Shown here: piece after piece, positions 27,272-35,418 of the stretch
How the letters are laid out: each line of letters starts with the position of its first letter
Position numbering within the stretch: position 1 is the stretch's first letter
Assembly (NCBI GenBank): GCA_000940995.1
Contig: CP005974.1
Coordinates: forward strand, 3,658,001 to 3,722,000
DNA: 64,000 nucleotides
Reading direction: 5' to 3'
Origin: Photobacterium gaetbulicola Gung47
Lineage (GTDB): Bacteria; Pseudomonadota; Gammaproteobacteria; Enterobacterales; Vibrionaceae
Program-made: the position numbers and the translations under genes
Notes under the pieces: generated by a model
The model's input: only the letters and a program-made list of their open reading frames with translations
Database searches by the model: none
Told to the model about the DNA's origin: nothing

Positions 27272-27688
27272 ATGACCCCCTACGTAGAACACGCCAACCT
27301 TACCGTCGCCAATATCGACCATACTATCAAGTTCATCCAAACCGCCCTGCCCACCTTTGCCGTCCGCCATTGCGGCCAAGGAGATGGCTACCGCTGGTGC
27401 CATGTCGGAACAGCACAAAGCTATCTTGCCCTGCAGGAAGTCGTCGAGCGGGAAGCTGTCGACCGCACCCCATATGTGGACAGCGGTATCAACCATATCG
27501 GCTTAGTGAGTGACGATGTGGAGGGGGTCCGCGCCCGCCTGCTGGCAGCCGGCTATCAGGAAAATGAGATGGAGACATCACACCCTTGGCGTAAACGGAT
27601 TTATTTCTGGGATCCCAACGGCATCGAGTGGGAATTTATCGAATACCTGAGCCAGGATAACGACCGACGCAATGACTATAGCGAATAG
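27272..27688 (+). CDS. VOC (glyoxalase/bleomycin resistance) family protein
   Basis: 138 residues, a single vicinal-oxygen-chelate module pair. The N-terminal beta-alpha-beta (VEHANLTVANIDHTIKFI) supplies His8, the second half starts INHIGLVSDDVEGVRARL, and the C-terminal YFWDPNGIEWEFIEYL carries the last metal-binding Glu. These residues fit a metal-dependent VOC enzyme such as a lyase, isomerase or thiol transferase; the substrate cannot be told from sequence. The ATG at 27272 follows AAGAGG; a GTG at 27266 in the same frame overlaps that site and is rejected. The stop codon adjoins a heptanucleotide tandem repeat. Confidence 0.85.
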   Translation: MTPYVEHANLTVANIDHTIKFIQTALPTFAVRHCGQGDGYRWCHVGTAQSYLALQEVVEREAVDRTPYVDSGINHIGLVSDDVEGVRARLLAAGYQENEMETSHPWRKRIYFWDPNGIEWEFIEYLSQDNDRRNDYSE

Positions 27689-27746
27689 GCTATTGGCTAT
27701 TGGCTATTGGCTATTGGCTATTGGCTATTGGCTATTGGCTATTGGC
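27688..27746. repeat. heptanucleotide tandem repeat, (GGCTATT)8
   Basis: Eight complete copies of GGCTATT plus a partial GGC, all perfect, beginning at the last base of the VOC stop codon and ending ten bases before the shared terminator. Perfect short tandem repeats of this kind change copy number by slipped-strand pairing. Confidence 0.97.
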
Positions 27747-27755
27747 AGTAGGATC

Positions 27756-27780
27756 AAAAAAGGCGCCCAAGGCGCCTTTT
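27756..27780. terminator. bidirectional terminator between VOC gene and tyrS
   Basis: Stem AAAAGGCGCC / GGCGCCTTTT with a CAA loop; A and T tracts on both sides allow use from either strand. It should end tyrS (minus strand) and the VOC gene (plus strand). Confidence 0.9.
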
Positions 27781-27803
27781 AATCAATGACAACAGGAGTA
27801 GGA

Positions 27804-28991
27804 TTACTTCAGAGTCACACGGGCAAACTTGCGCTTGCCAACCTGGTAAACCGCTGTACCGGCTGCTGGGATCAGCTTGGTATCTTCGATTTTGTTACCA
27901 TCGATTTTCGCCGCGCCCTGGCGGATCATACGCATCGCATCAGAGGTTGAGTTAACCAAGCCAGCCTCTTTGAGCAGGTTACCAATCGCAATACCGGCTT
28001 CGAATTCGAATTCAGGCATTTCATCTGGCATCGCACCTTTCTGGAAGCGGTTGATGAATTCCTGCTCGGCTGCATCGGCATCAGCTTCGCTGTGGAAGCG
28101 GGCAATGATTTCTTTCGCCAGCAAGATTTTCACATCACGAGGGTTACGACCACCAGCAATATCATCCTTGAACTGGTCAATCTCTTCTAGCGGACGGAAA
28201 GACAGACATTCGAAGTAGTTCCACATCAGATCATCAGAGATAGACATGATTTTACCGAACATCTCGCTTGGTACGTCAGTCACACCAATGTAGTTGTTGG
28301 CAGACTTCGACATCTTCTTCACACCATCCAGGCCAACAAGCAATGGCATAGTCAGAACCACCTGTGGCTTCTGGCCATTGGCTTTCTGCAACTCACGGCC
28401 CATCAGTAGGTTGAACTTCTGGTCGGTACCACCGAGCTCAACATCTGTCTCCATTGCGACAGAGTCATAGCCCTGAAGCAGCGGGTACATGAATTCGTGA
28501 ATCGCAATTGGACGACCTTCGTTGTAACGCTTTTTGAAATCGTCACGCTCAAGCATACGGGCAACAGTCTGGTTGGCAGCCAGGCGGATCATGCCTTCTG
28601 CGCCCAGCTCTGACAGCCAGCTCGAGTTGAACTCAATCTTGGTCTTGGCAGGGTCGAGGATCTTGAAAACCTGCTCTTTGTAGGTTTCTGCATTACGCAG
28701 CACGTCTTCGCGTGTTAGCGGTGGACGGGTAGTATTTTTTCCTGTTGGGTCACCCACCATACCGGTGAAGTCACCGATCAGGAACGTGACGTCATGGCCT
28801 AGCTCCTGGAACGTACGCAGTTTGTTCAGGATCACGGTGTGACCCAGGTGAATATCCGGTGCAGTTGGATCGGCACCCAGTTTGATTCGCAGAGGACGGT
28901 TCTCTTTCAGCTTGGCAATCAGCTCCTCTTCCGGAATCAGCTCATCCACACCACGCTTAATTTCAGCTAAAGCTTGTTCAATGCTGGCCAT
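27804..28991 (-). CDS. tyrS: tyrosyl-tRNA synthetase
   Basis: 395 residues from the ATG at 28991 (MASIEQALAEI), which has GGGAGC upstream; the frame extends 15 codons further without a better start. Class I signatures: the HIGH-type HLGH in PTAPDIHLGHTVIL and KMSKS in DGVKKMSKSANN. The C-terminal S4-like RNA-binding domain (about 330-395) ends in VGKRKFARVTLK. The length and motifs fit the TyrRS group of about 395-400 residues (TyrZ-like) rather than the E. coli TyrS of 424. It charges tRNA-Tyr with tyrosine in the cytoplasm. It is divergent from the M23 peptidase gene. Confidence 0.97.
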   Translation of the reverse strand: MASIEQALAEIKRGVDELIPEEELIAKLKENRPLRIKLGADPTAPDIHLGHTVILNKLRTFQELGHDVTFLIGDFTGMVGDPTGKNTTRPPLTREDVLRNAETYKEQVFKILDPAKTKIEFNSSWLSELGAEGMIRLAANQTVARMLERDDFKKRYNEGRPIAIHEFMYPLLQGYDSVAMETDVELGGTDQKFNLLMGRELQKANGQKPQVVLTMPLLVGLDGVKKMSKSANNYIGVTDVPSEMFGKIMSISDDLMWNYFECLSFRPLEEIDQFKDDIAGGRNPRDVKILLAKEIIARFHSEADADAAEQEFINRFQKGAMPDEMPEFEFEAGIAIGNLLKEAGLVNSTSDAMRMIRQGAAKIDGNKIEDTKLIPAAGTAVYQVGKRKFARVTLK

Positions 28992-29118
28992 TCTTGTTCG
29001 CTCCCACAGAATTGGCAAAAAAGTAATAATCCTCAATCTTACTTGAATAGCGATGTTTTTTGAAACCAGTTAGACTAAGGGTTGTCTTATTTTTTATGAA
29101 ATCGCAAAAAAACACCAC

Positions 29119-30438
29119 ATGCAAGTACCGATACTCCGCCGGTTGCCAAGGATGCACCAGACCCTCATCACCGTGATCAGCTCGCTGCTCGTGGTGTTAC
29201 TATTATGGCCGAGTTCGGAAAACAGCGGGCACCCTGAGCGAAAATTTGAAATTGGTAAGCTCTATCCGCTGAAACTTTCCCTCGATAGTGCGCAATTGCG
29301 CCCAATGGCAGCTGACGAAAAACCGGCGATCCCGGTACTCAAGTGGAAAGAGCACGAGGTACAATCCGGCGAGAGCCTCGCGGTAGTCTTCGACAAGGTC
29401 GGCTTATCGCCGGCTACACTCTACCGTTTAGTCAATGCTGATGAAGGCACCCAATCTCTCACCAACCTGCGTCCAGGCGACAAGTTACGCTTCGGCTTTG
29501 ACGAGGACAACCAGCTGATCCAGCTGATCCAGCCGCAAAATGCAACCGACAGCCTGGTGGTCACCCGCACCGCCGACACCTTCTATTCCAACAAAGAAAG
29601 CAAGGACGTCGATCTCCAGCTCAATTTTGCCCAAGCCGTGATCACCTCGAGCTTCTGGAATGCCGCCGACAAAGCCGGGCTCACCGCCAACCAGATCATG
29701 GAAATTGCGGGGATCTTTGGTTGGGATATCGATTTTGCTTTGGATATCCGCGCCGGTGACAGTTTCTCTGTCCTGTTCGAAGAGCGCTTGGTCGAAGGCG
29801 AACCTATCGGCCGTGGCAATATTCTCGCGGCAACCTTCAGCAATTTGGGCCAGACCTTCACCGCGATCCGCAGCGAGGACGGTAAGTACTATGACGAAAA
29901 AGGCCAGGCGATGCGCAAAGCCTTCCTGCGCTCGCCAATCAACTTCCGTTACGTCAGCTCGAACTTCAACCCGCGTCGCTTGCACCCGGTGACCGGCCAG
30001 GTCCGCCCCCACCGCGGTACCGATTACGTCGCCCCGGTCGGTACACCGATTTGGGCTGCCGGTGACGGTGTGGTCATGCAGTCGAGCTACAACAAGTTCA
30101 ACGGTAACTATGTGTTCATTCGCCATAGTTCGACTTACATAACCAAGTACCTCCACCTGACCAAGCGCAGCGTCAAAACCGGCCAGCGGGTCAAGCAGGG
30201 GCAAACCATTGGTACTCTGGGCGGTACCGGGCGTGTAACCGGCCCGCACCTGCACTATGAGTTCCTGGTCAACGGCGTCCACAAGAACCCGAGAACGGTC
30301 AAGCTGCCTCAGGCCCGCTCGCTGAGCGGCAAAGAGAAGGCCCAGTTCCAGCAATATGCGAAGGAGCGGATGGCCCAGCTGAACCACTTCAGCCAGTTTA
30401 TCGCCGACAACAGCCCACTGCTTGGCGACCGAACCTAA
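29119..30438 (+). CDS. M23 peptidoglycan DD-metalloendopeptidase, LysM/OapA type
   Basis: 439 residues. One N-terminal membrane anchor or uncleaved signal (about 13-33). A LysM/OapA-like segment (WKEHEVQSGESLAVVFDKVG to LRPGDKLRF, about 76-126) is followed by a spacer domain and the M23 (LytM) peptidase domain (about 290-390). Zinc ligands are visible: His and Asp in PHRGTDYVAPVGTPIWA and the HxH pair in GPHLHYEF. The family (MepM/ShyA-like) cuts D,D cross-links in peptidoglycan to allow growth. The domain order matches E. coli MepM and the Shy enzymes of V. cholerae, but which of these is orthologous cannot be decided here. A strong terminator follows. Confidence 0.9.
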   Translation: MQVPILRRLPRMHQTLITVISSLLVVLLLWPSSENSGHPERKFEIGKLYPLKLSLDSAQLRPMAADEKPAIPVLKWKEHEVQSGESLAVVFDKVGLSPATLYRLVNADEGTQSLTNLRPGDKLRFGFDEDNQLIQLIQPQNATDSLVVTRTADTFYSNKESKDVDLQLNFAQAVITSSFWNAADKAGLTANQIMEIAGIFGWDIDFALDIRAGDSFSVLFEERLVEGEPIGRGNILAATFSNLGQTFTAIRSEDGKYYDEKGQAMRKAFLRSPINFRYVSSNFNPRRLHPVTGQVRPHRGTDYVAPVGTPIWAAGDGVVMQSSYNKFNGNYVFIRHSSTYITKYLHLTKRSVKTGQRVKQGQTIGTLGGTGRVTGPHLHYEFLVNGVHKNPRTVKLPQARSLSGKEKAQFQQYAKERMAQLNHFSQFIADNSPLLGDRT

Positions 30439-30452
30439 CAGACAAACAGAAT

Positions 30453-30484
30453 AAAAAAGCCGCCCCCATTGGAGCGGCTTTTTA
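30453..30484. terminator. terminator between M23 peptidase gene and erpA
   Basis: AAGCCGC / GCGGCTT stem flanked by an A tract and a T tract; it can end both the plus-strand peptidase gene and the minus-strand erpA. Confidence 0.85.
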
Positions 30485-30527
30485 TTTGCCTGCCAAAAAC
30501 AACCTCCTTGGGCTGCCGATGGCTCAA

Positions 30528-30869
30528 TTAGACGCTGAACGATGCACCGCAACCACAAGTGGTCGTCGCGTTCGGGTTATCAACGAAGAAGCGAGAACCT
30601 TCCAGCCCTTCGGTATAGTCAACCGTACCACCAATCAGGTACTGCAGACTCATCGGGTCAACAACCAGTGTGACTCCGCTCTTTTCAATTGTGGTATCGC
30701 CTTCGTTGACTTTCTCGTCAAAGGTAAAGCCGTACTGGAAACCACTGCAACCACCGCCGGTAATGTAAACACGCAGCTTAAGCTCCGGGTTCTCTTCCTC
30801 GGCAATAAGCGCTTTCACTTTGTTCGCTGCAACATCGGAAAAATTCAGCGGCAGATTGGCATCGCTCAT
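30528..30869 (-). CDS. erpA: iron-sulfur cluster insertion protein ErpA
   Basis: 113 residues, A-type Fe-S carrier. The three cluster cysteines are present: one in GGGCSGFQYG near residue 41, and two in the C-terminal TTCGCGASF. ErpA passes Fe-S clusters to apoproteins such as IspH and respiratory enzymes. The N terminus (MSDANLPLNFSDVAANKV) is typical. The gene lies between the M23 peptidase gene (convergent) and clcA (upstream on the same strand, 60-base gap). Confidence 0.97.
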   Translation of the reverse strand: MSDANLPLNFSDVAANKVKALIAEEENPELKLRVYITGGGCSGFQYGFTFDEKVNEGDTTIEKSGVTLVVDPMSLQYLIGGTVDYTEGLEGSRFFVDNPNATTTCGCGASFSV

Positions 30870-30929
30870 TAAAAACCTCTCAAATACTATCGGTCATACC
30901 GGTGATTATCTAATACCTGACTATCTCGT

Positions 30930-32333
30930 TCAAGTATTGACCACCGAAGACTGCTCCCGTTGAGCCATTTTTTCCTTTTCTATGGTGCGATGCAAGAGCT
31001 GGGAGTAAATTGGCTGGCCGCCCAGTACCTGGGCCAGCATGGTTGCCCCCAGCGTGGTAATGATCAGCGGCAAGATCAAATCGTAGTTGTTGGTCATCTC
31101 AATCACCAACAGGATACCGGTGATTGGGGCTCGCACCGTGGCCGCAAACAGCGCCCCCATACCGGCAATGGCAAACATCCCCGGCTCCAGACCCAGCTCA
31201 GGAAACAGCTGCTGGGCCAGGGTGCCGAAGAAGGTACCGAATAGGGTACCCAGCGCCAGCATCGGGGCAAAAATCCCCCCCGGCGCCCCCGATCCGAAGC
31301 ACAGCAGGGTCGTCGCCACTCGGGCCAAGAACAGGATCAACAGCACACTGATGCCATACTCGCCGTTGGTCGCACTCGGGATCAGGCTGATCCCCCCGCC
31401 GGTCAACTCTGGCAGATACAGCAGGATAAGACCGAAGCTCCCCCCCAGCAGGGTGCCCGTCAGCAAGTAGCGCCGGCGGTTGTTGCGGTGGATACGGGCA
31501 AACATGTCTTGGCTACGGGTGATCAGCTGATTGAAGATCACCCCGAATATTCCGAAGGCCATCCCGAGCAACAGGAACAGCCACAGCGAGCGCAGTAACG
31601 GCGCATCGTATTGCGGCATGGTGATCACCGCCTGCTGGCCGGAAATGCTGCGAAAAACAATATTGGCGACAATGGCCGAGATCATTACGCACTTAATCGA
31701 GATAAGGCTGTAACGAAACTGCGGCCGCATTTCCTCGACCACAAACATAATAGCCGCCAGCGGGGCATTGAAAGCTGCAGCCAGCCCTCCCGCCGCACCA
31801 GAAGCAAGCAAAGCATGGCGACCTTCTTTGTCCTTGAGCCGGAAGAGATCCGACACCATCCGGCCGATATTGCCGCCCATCTGTACCGACGGCCCCTCTC
31901 GGCCCAGCACCATTCCCGAACCTAGCGCCCCCAGACCACCGATGAATTTTACCGGCAGTACCCGCCACCAGCGAACCGGGCGGATATCATCCATCGCCCC
32001 TTCAATTTCCGGGATCCCAGAGCCCGCGGCTTCAGGGGCAAAACGGTGGACCGGGTAATAGCCAACCAGGGCCAACAGTGCACTGATCAAAAAGGCCGAT
32101 AGCCACAATGGCAACACATTGCTGATTTCATGGCGCAGCCACTCCGTGCGCTGCTCCGACACCCAATGCACCGCAATTTCAAACAAGGTTGATAACAAGC
32201 CAGCGCCCAGCCCCACCAGCGCGGAGAGGAAAAGGACGGAAACTGGGGTTTTGTCGCGCGATAGGAAGCGCCGGACCAGCCCGCTCGGCTGCAATCTCTC
32301 AGGCGCAGGGGTGCCTTGGTTATTATTTGTCAT
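30930..32333 (-). CDS. clcA: H+/Cl- exchange transporter ClcA
   Basis: 467 residues from the ATG at 32333 (MTNNNQ); the frame extends to a TTG at 32399 that lacks support. CLC family: GSGIPEIEGAMD (first chloride-binding loop), GREGPSVQMGGNIG with the gating glutamate E146 (E148 in E. coli), and a C-terminal region without CBS domains, as in E. coli ClcA. About 17 helical segments are expected. It exchanges two chloride for one proton and helps in extreme acid resistance. It lies downstream of, and divergent from, hemL. Confidence 0.95.
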   Translation of the reverse strand: MTNNNQGTPAPERLQPSGLVRRFLSRDKTPVSVLFLSALVGLGAGLLSTLFEIAVHWVSEQRTEWLRHEISNVLPLWLSAFLISALLALVGYYPVHRFAPEAAGSGIPEIEGAMDDIRPVRWWRVLPVKFIGGLGALGSGMVLGREGPSVQMGGNIGRMVSDLFRLKDKEGRHALLASGAAGGLAAAFNAPLAAIMFVVEEMRPQFRYSLISIKCVMISAIVANIVFRSISGQQAVITMPQYDAPLLRSLWLFLLLGMAFGIFGVIFNQLITRSQDMFARIHRNNRRRYLLTGTLLGGSFGLILLYLPELTGGGISLIPSATNGEYGISVLLILFLARVATTLLCFGSGAPGGIFAPMLALGTLFGTFFGTLAQQLFPELGLEPGMFAIAGMGALFAATVRAPITGILLVIEMTNNYDLILPLIITTLGATMLAQVLGGQPIYSQLLHRTIEKEKMAQREQSSVVNT

Positions 32334-32492
32334 CAAAGTTGCCGTAATCGTGAAGTCATCCCGGAGCCGGGAAATAAAAGAAAGGGGCGCTGTTCCCAAC
32401 CTAATGGGGCCTGTACACCTTGAGAAAGCATAGCTGAGCGACTGTTTTTTTTACATATTCAATGTTGAAAACTAGCTTTTCAGTGATGCATA

Positions 32493-32526
32493 GCACTTTA
32501 GTGCCTTCTCGTTTTGCGCTAGCGCA
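32493..32526. promoter_or_regulatory. two palindromes upstream of the hemL promoter
   Basis: GCACTTTAGTGC at 32493-32504 (5-bp arms, 2-base centre) and TGCGCTAGCGCA at 32515-32526 (perfect 12-bp palindrome) lie ten bases apart and shortly before the -35 element of hemL. They may be operator sites; the regulator is unknown. Confidence 0.4.
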
Positions 32527-32544
32527 GAGTTCCCTCACCAGCAA

Positions 32545-32573
32545 TTGAAAGCCCCACATAGCCTAGGTACAAT
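32545..32573 (+). promoter_or_regulatory. hemL promoter
   Basis: TTGAAA and TACAAT separated by 17 bases, about 45 bases before the hemL start codon; a good sigma-70 promoter. Confidence 0.75.
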
Positions 32574-32617
32574 GCCGGCAGTTCAAATCGGACAATCTTC
32601 AATAACAGGACATCACA

Positions 32618-33916
32618 ATGAGCAAGTCAGCTGATTTATTTGCCAAAGCGCAACAGACGATCCCTGGTGGCGTTAACTCACCAGTCCGTGCCTTTGCCGG
32701 CGTTGGCGGCAGCCCGCTATTTATCGAGCGCGCAGATGGCGCCTATATCTTTGATGCCGATGGCAAAGCCTATATTGACTATGTTGGCTCGTGGGGTCCG
32801 ATGATCCTTGGTCACAACCATGTCGCGATTCGCGATGCGGTGATCAACGCGGCTCAGCAGGGCCTGAGTTTCGGTGCGCCGACCGAGATGGAGATCACCA
32901 TGGCTGAAATGGTGTCCCAACTGGTACCGTCAATGGAAATGGTCCGCATGGTAAGCTCGGGCACCGAAGCAACCATGAGTGCGATCCGCCTGGCCCGTGG
33001 TTTTACAAACCGCGATAAGATCATTAAGTTTGAAGGCTGCTACCACGGCCACGCCGATTGCCTATTGGTCAAAGCAGGCTCTGGTGCCCTGACCCTGGGC
33101 CAACCAAGCTCTCCGGGTGTACCGGCTGATTTTGCCAAGCACACCCTAACTTGCACTTTCAACAACCTAGACTCAGTTCGCGAAGCCTTTGCCGAACACC
33201 CTGAGCAGATCGCTTGTATTATCGTCGAACCAGTAGCGGGCAACATGAACTGTATTCCGCCGGTACCGGGCTTCTTGGAAGGCCTGCGTGAGATCTGTGA
33301 TGAGTTTGGCGCGCTGCTGATCCTCGATGAAGTCATGACCGGCTTCCGTGTATCTCATGGTGGCGCACAGGGTTACTACAACATCAAACCGGATCTGACC
33401 ACGCTGGGTAAGGTTATCGGCGGTGGTATGCCTGTTGGTGCTTTCGGCGGCCGCCGCGAAGTGATGGAATATGTTGCCCCAACCGGCCCGGTTTACCAGG
33501 CCGGTACGTTGTCGGGCAACCCTGTTGCCATGGCCGCTGGCCACGCTTGCCTGAGCGTACTGACCAAAGAAGGTCACGAGCAACAACTTGCCAACACAAC
33601 CCAGCGTCTTGCTGATGGCTTCCAGGCTTTGGCTGACAAGTATGGTATCCCACTGAAAACCAACCAGGTTGGCGCCATGTTCGGTTTCTTCTTTACCGAT
33701 CAGGACACTGTTACCTGCTACGACGACGTGGCCAAGTGCGACATTGAACGTTTCAAACGTTTCTTCAACCTGATGCTGGAAAAAGGTGTCTACCTGGCCC
33801 CTTCAGCCTTTGAAGCCTGCTTTACCTCCCTTGCCCATAGCGACAAGGAAATTGAAGCAACACTGGCAGCGGCAGAGTACGCCTTCAAGACCCTGGCCGA
33901 AGAAGCGACTGCGTAA
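32618..33916 (+). CDS. hemL: glutamate-1-semialdehyde 2,1-aminomutase
   Basis: 432 residues, class III aminotransferase fold with PLP. The PLP-binding lysine is K265 in LTTLGKVIGGGMPVGAFGG. Other family blocks are QQTIPGGVNSPVRAF near the N terminus, MVSSGTEATMSAIRLARG, and LILDEVMTGFRV. It converts glutamate-1-semialdehyde to 5-aminolevulinate, the last step of the C5 route into haem and other tetrapyrroles. It has its own promoter and terminator, so it is a single-gene unit. In V. cholerae hemL is also near chiS. Confidence 0.98.
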   Translation: MSKSADLFAKAQQTIPGGVNSPVRAFAGVGGSPLFIERADGAYIFDADGKAYIDYVGSWGPMILGHNHVAIRDAVINAAQQGLSFGAPTEMEITMAEMVSQLVPSMEMVRMVSSGTEATMSAIRLARGFTNRDKIIKFEGCYHGHADCLLVKAGSGALTLGQPSSPGVPADFAKHTLTCTFNNLDSVREAFAEHPEQIACIIVEPVAGNMNCIPPVPGFLEGLREICDEFGALLILDEVMTGFRVSHGGAQGYYNIKPDLTTLGKVIGGGMPVGAFGGRREVMEYVAPTGPVYQAGTLSGNPVAMAAGHACLSVLTKEGHEQQLANTTQRLADGFQALADKYGIPLKTNQVGAMFGFFFTDQDTVTCYDDVAKCDIERFKRFFNLMLEKGVYLAPSAFEACFTSLAHSDKEIEATLAAAEYAFKTLAEEATA

Positions 33917-33950
33917 TCCGCGTTCGAGTCAAACGGGCCACCATAAAGAC

Positions 33951-33975
33951 ACAAGCCGCTCTGTGAGCGGCTTGT
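33951..33975 (+). terminator. terminator of hemL
   Basis: Perfect 10-bp stem ACAAGCCGCT / AGCGGCTTGT with CTGTG loop, followed by a T-rich stretch. It also lies just beyond the end of the small minus-strand peptide gene. Confidence 0.85.
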
Positions 33976-33999
33976 TGCTTTCTTGCCTACCCGTCTAGG

Positions 34000-34107
34000 T
34001 TACTGCCAGAACCAAACCGCCAACAGCACCAGTGACAGCAGCACCCAGGCCGCCATCGGGACCCGCCGCTTTTTTTTGGTCTCGCAACCACAATCACAGC
34101 ACCCCAT
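34000..34107 (-). CDS. 35-residue Cys-rich single-pass membrane peptide
   Basis: A complete small gene read from the sequence: ATG at 34107, stop TAA at 34000-34002. It is preceded by AGGAGGT six bases upstream, an almost perfect Shine-Dalgarno sequence. The peptide starts MGCCDCGCET (four Cys within the first eight residues), continues with a basic patch KKKRR, and ends in a hydrophobic helix of about 17 residues rich in Leu, Val and Trp. This fits a small inner-membrane protein with its N terminus and cysteines in the cytoplasm (positive-inside rule). The cysteines could bind a metal or be lipid- or redox-modified. No function is known to me. It lies between hemL and the perM-like gene, opposite in direction. 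Confidence 0.78.
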   Translation of the reverse strand: MGCCDCGCETKKKRRVPMAAWVLLSLVLLAVWFWQ

Positions 34108-34230
34108 CTTCGTACCTCCTCTCTTGGAAAATCAGGCAGATATTATCGATTGCCTCGCAAGCAATGTGGTGCAATCATAATACCAAACTGCAACTATCGC
34201 CTCATCAATACTATCGAGAAGGGATGCATC

Positions 34231-35316
34231 GTGCCCAAACCATTCAAAGTTGAATCACGCCACTGGATGCTTATTGCCGCTTTGGCGCTGGCGGCCTACG
34301 CCAGCTACACCTTGATTGAGCCCTACATCGGCCCTATCGTGATGGCCTTCATCATATCGCTGCTCTACTACCCGCTGCATGTCAAGCTGGACAGGTTGAT
34401 GCCTCGCTCGCCCAACCTGTCATCGGTACTGTCTTGTACCTTACTGACCTTCATCATCGTGATCCCGATGCTGGTGGTCTTCAGCTCGATCATCCACCAG
34501 GGGACGACCTTTTCCAAAGAGAGCTATACCTGGCTAACCTCCGGCGGTGTTCAGGAAGTATTGGCCCACCCATCCGTAGTCAAGCTTCTGGCCCTTATCG
34601 AGAAATACTCCCCGTTCGAGCCACTCGATACCCAAGCGGTGATCCAGAAAGTGGCGACGGCATCGTCAAAGTTCGGCGCCCAGCTGCTCAACGTCAGTGC
34701 CCGGTTATTGGGTGATGCCACCAACTTCCTGATCAATTTCATGCTAATGCTGTTCGTGTTGTTCTTCCTGCTCCGCGACCACGACAAGATCGTCCAAACC
34801 ATCAGGCATGTACTGCCGCTCTCGCGCAGCCAGGAAGATGCGGTACTCAATGAAGTCGAGCAGGTCGCCAAGTCTGCTGTCCTAGGCTCATTCCTTACCG
34901 CTCTCGCCCAAGGCTTTGCCGGTGGTTTTGCCATGTGGCTGGCTGGCTTTCAGGGGCTGTTCTGGGGCTCGATGATGGCCTTTGCCTCGCTGATCCCCGT
35001 GGTCGGCACCGCGCTGATCTGGCTACCGGCCAGTATCTACCTACTGCTGATTGGTAAATGGGAATGGGCCCTGTTCCTGGTTGGCTGGGGCGCCATTGTC
35101 GTCGGCTCGATAGACAACTTCCTGCGACCGCTGCTGATGCAGGGCAGCTCTGGCATGAGTACGCTACTGATCTTCTTCTCCATTATCGGTGGTCTGCATG
35201 TCTTTGGCCTGATTGGCCTGCTCTACGGCCCCATCATCTTCGCCGTCACCCTGGTACTGTTCAAGCTCTACGAAACCGAATTCCAGGACTTCCTGCAACA
35301 CCAGGACCATCACTGA
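34231..35316 (+). CDS. PerM/AI-2E family membrane protein
   Basis: 361 residues from GTG at 34231, chosen because GAGAAGGGA precedes it and the protein then starts with the family N terminus (VPKPFKVESRHWMLIAALAL). The frame opens 27 codons earlier, but that part is not family-like. About eight membrane helices with the typical block LIPVVGTALIWLPASIYLLLIG, split here as LIPVVGTALIWLPA and YLLLIG, and IDNFLRPLLMQGSSGMSTLL near the C terminus. The family (UPF0118) includes putative autoinducer-2 exporters and Na+/H+ antiporter-like proteins; the substrate cannot be inferred. It is followed by rsmC after about 100 bases. Confidence 0.85.
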   Translation: MPKPFKVESRHWMLIAALALAAYASYTLIEPYIGPIVMAFIISLLYYPLHVKLDRLMPRSPNLSSVLSCTLLTFIIVIPMLVVFSSIIHQGTTFSKESYTWLTSGGVQEVLAHPSVVKLLALIEKYSPFEPLDTQAVIQKVATASSKFGAQLLNVSARLLGDATNFLINFMLMLFVLFFLLRDHDKIVQTIRHVLPLSRSQEDAVLNEVEQVAKSAVLGSFLTALAQGFAGGFAMWLAGFQGLFWGSMMAFASLIPVVGTALIWLPASIYLLLIGKWEWALFLVGWGAIVVGSIDNFLRPLLMQGSSGMSTLLIFFSIIGGLHVFGLIGLLYGPIIFAVTLVLFKLYETEFQDFLQHQDHH

Positions 35317-35418
35317 TGAGATTGGCCGGGGGCCCTTCCCCGGCCCGACTTTTCTTATCGACGAATTTGTGGAACAATTCGCGCCCCAATACAGCTTTCA
35401 TCCATTCTTGAGGTCGTT

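Noticed and set aside
27688..27746. Tandem repeat considered as CRISPR or attachment site
   Set aside because: The units are 7 bases long with no spacers, and no cas or integrase genes are near. It is a simple sequence repeat.
32334..32399. N-terminal extension of ClcA up to a TTG at 32399
   Set aside because: The ATG at 32333 gives a length close to E. coli ClcA, and the extra residues lack similarity to the family.
33983..34180. Plus-strand frame of 65 codons after hemL
   Set aside because: It overlaps the minus-strand 35-codon gene, which has a far better ribosome binding site, and its product looks random (rich in Ser, Gln and Asn).
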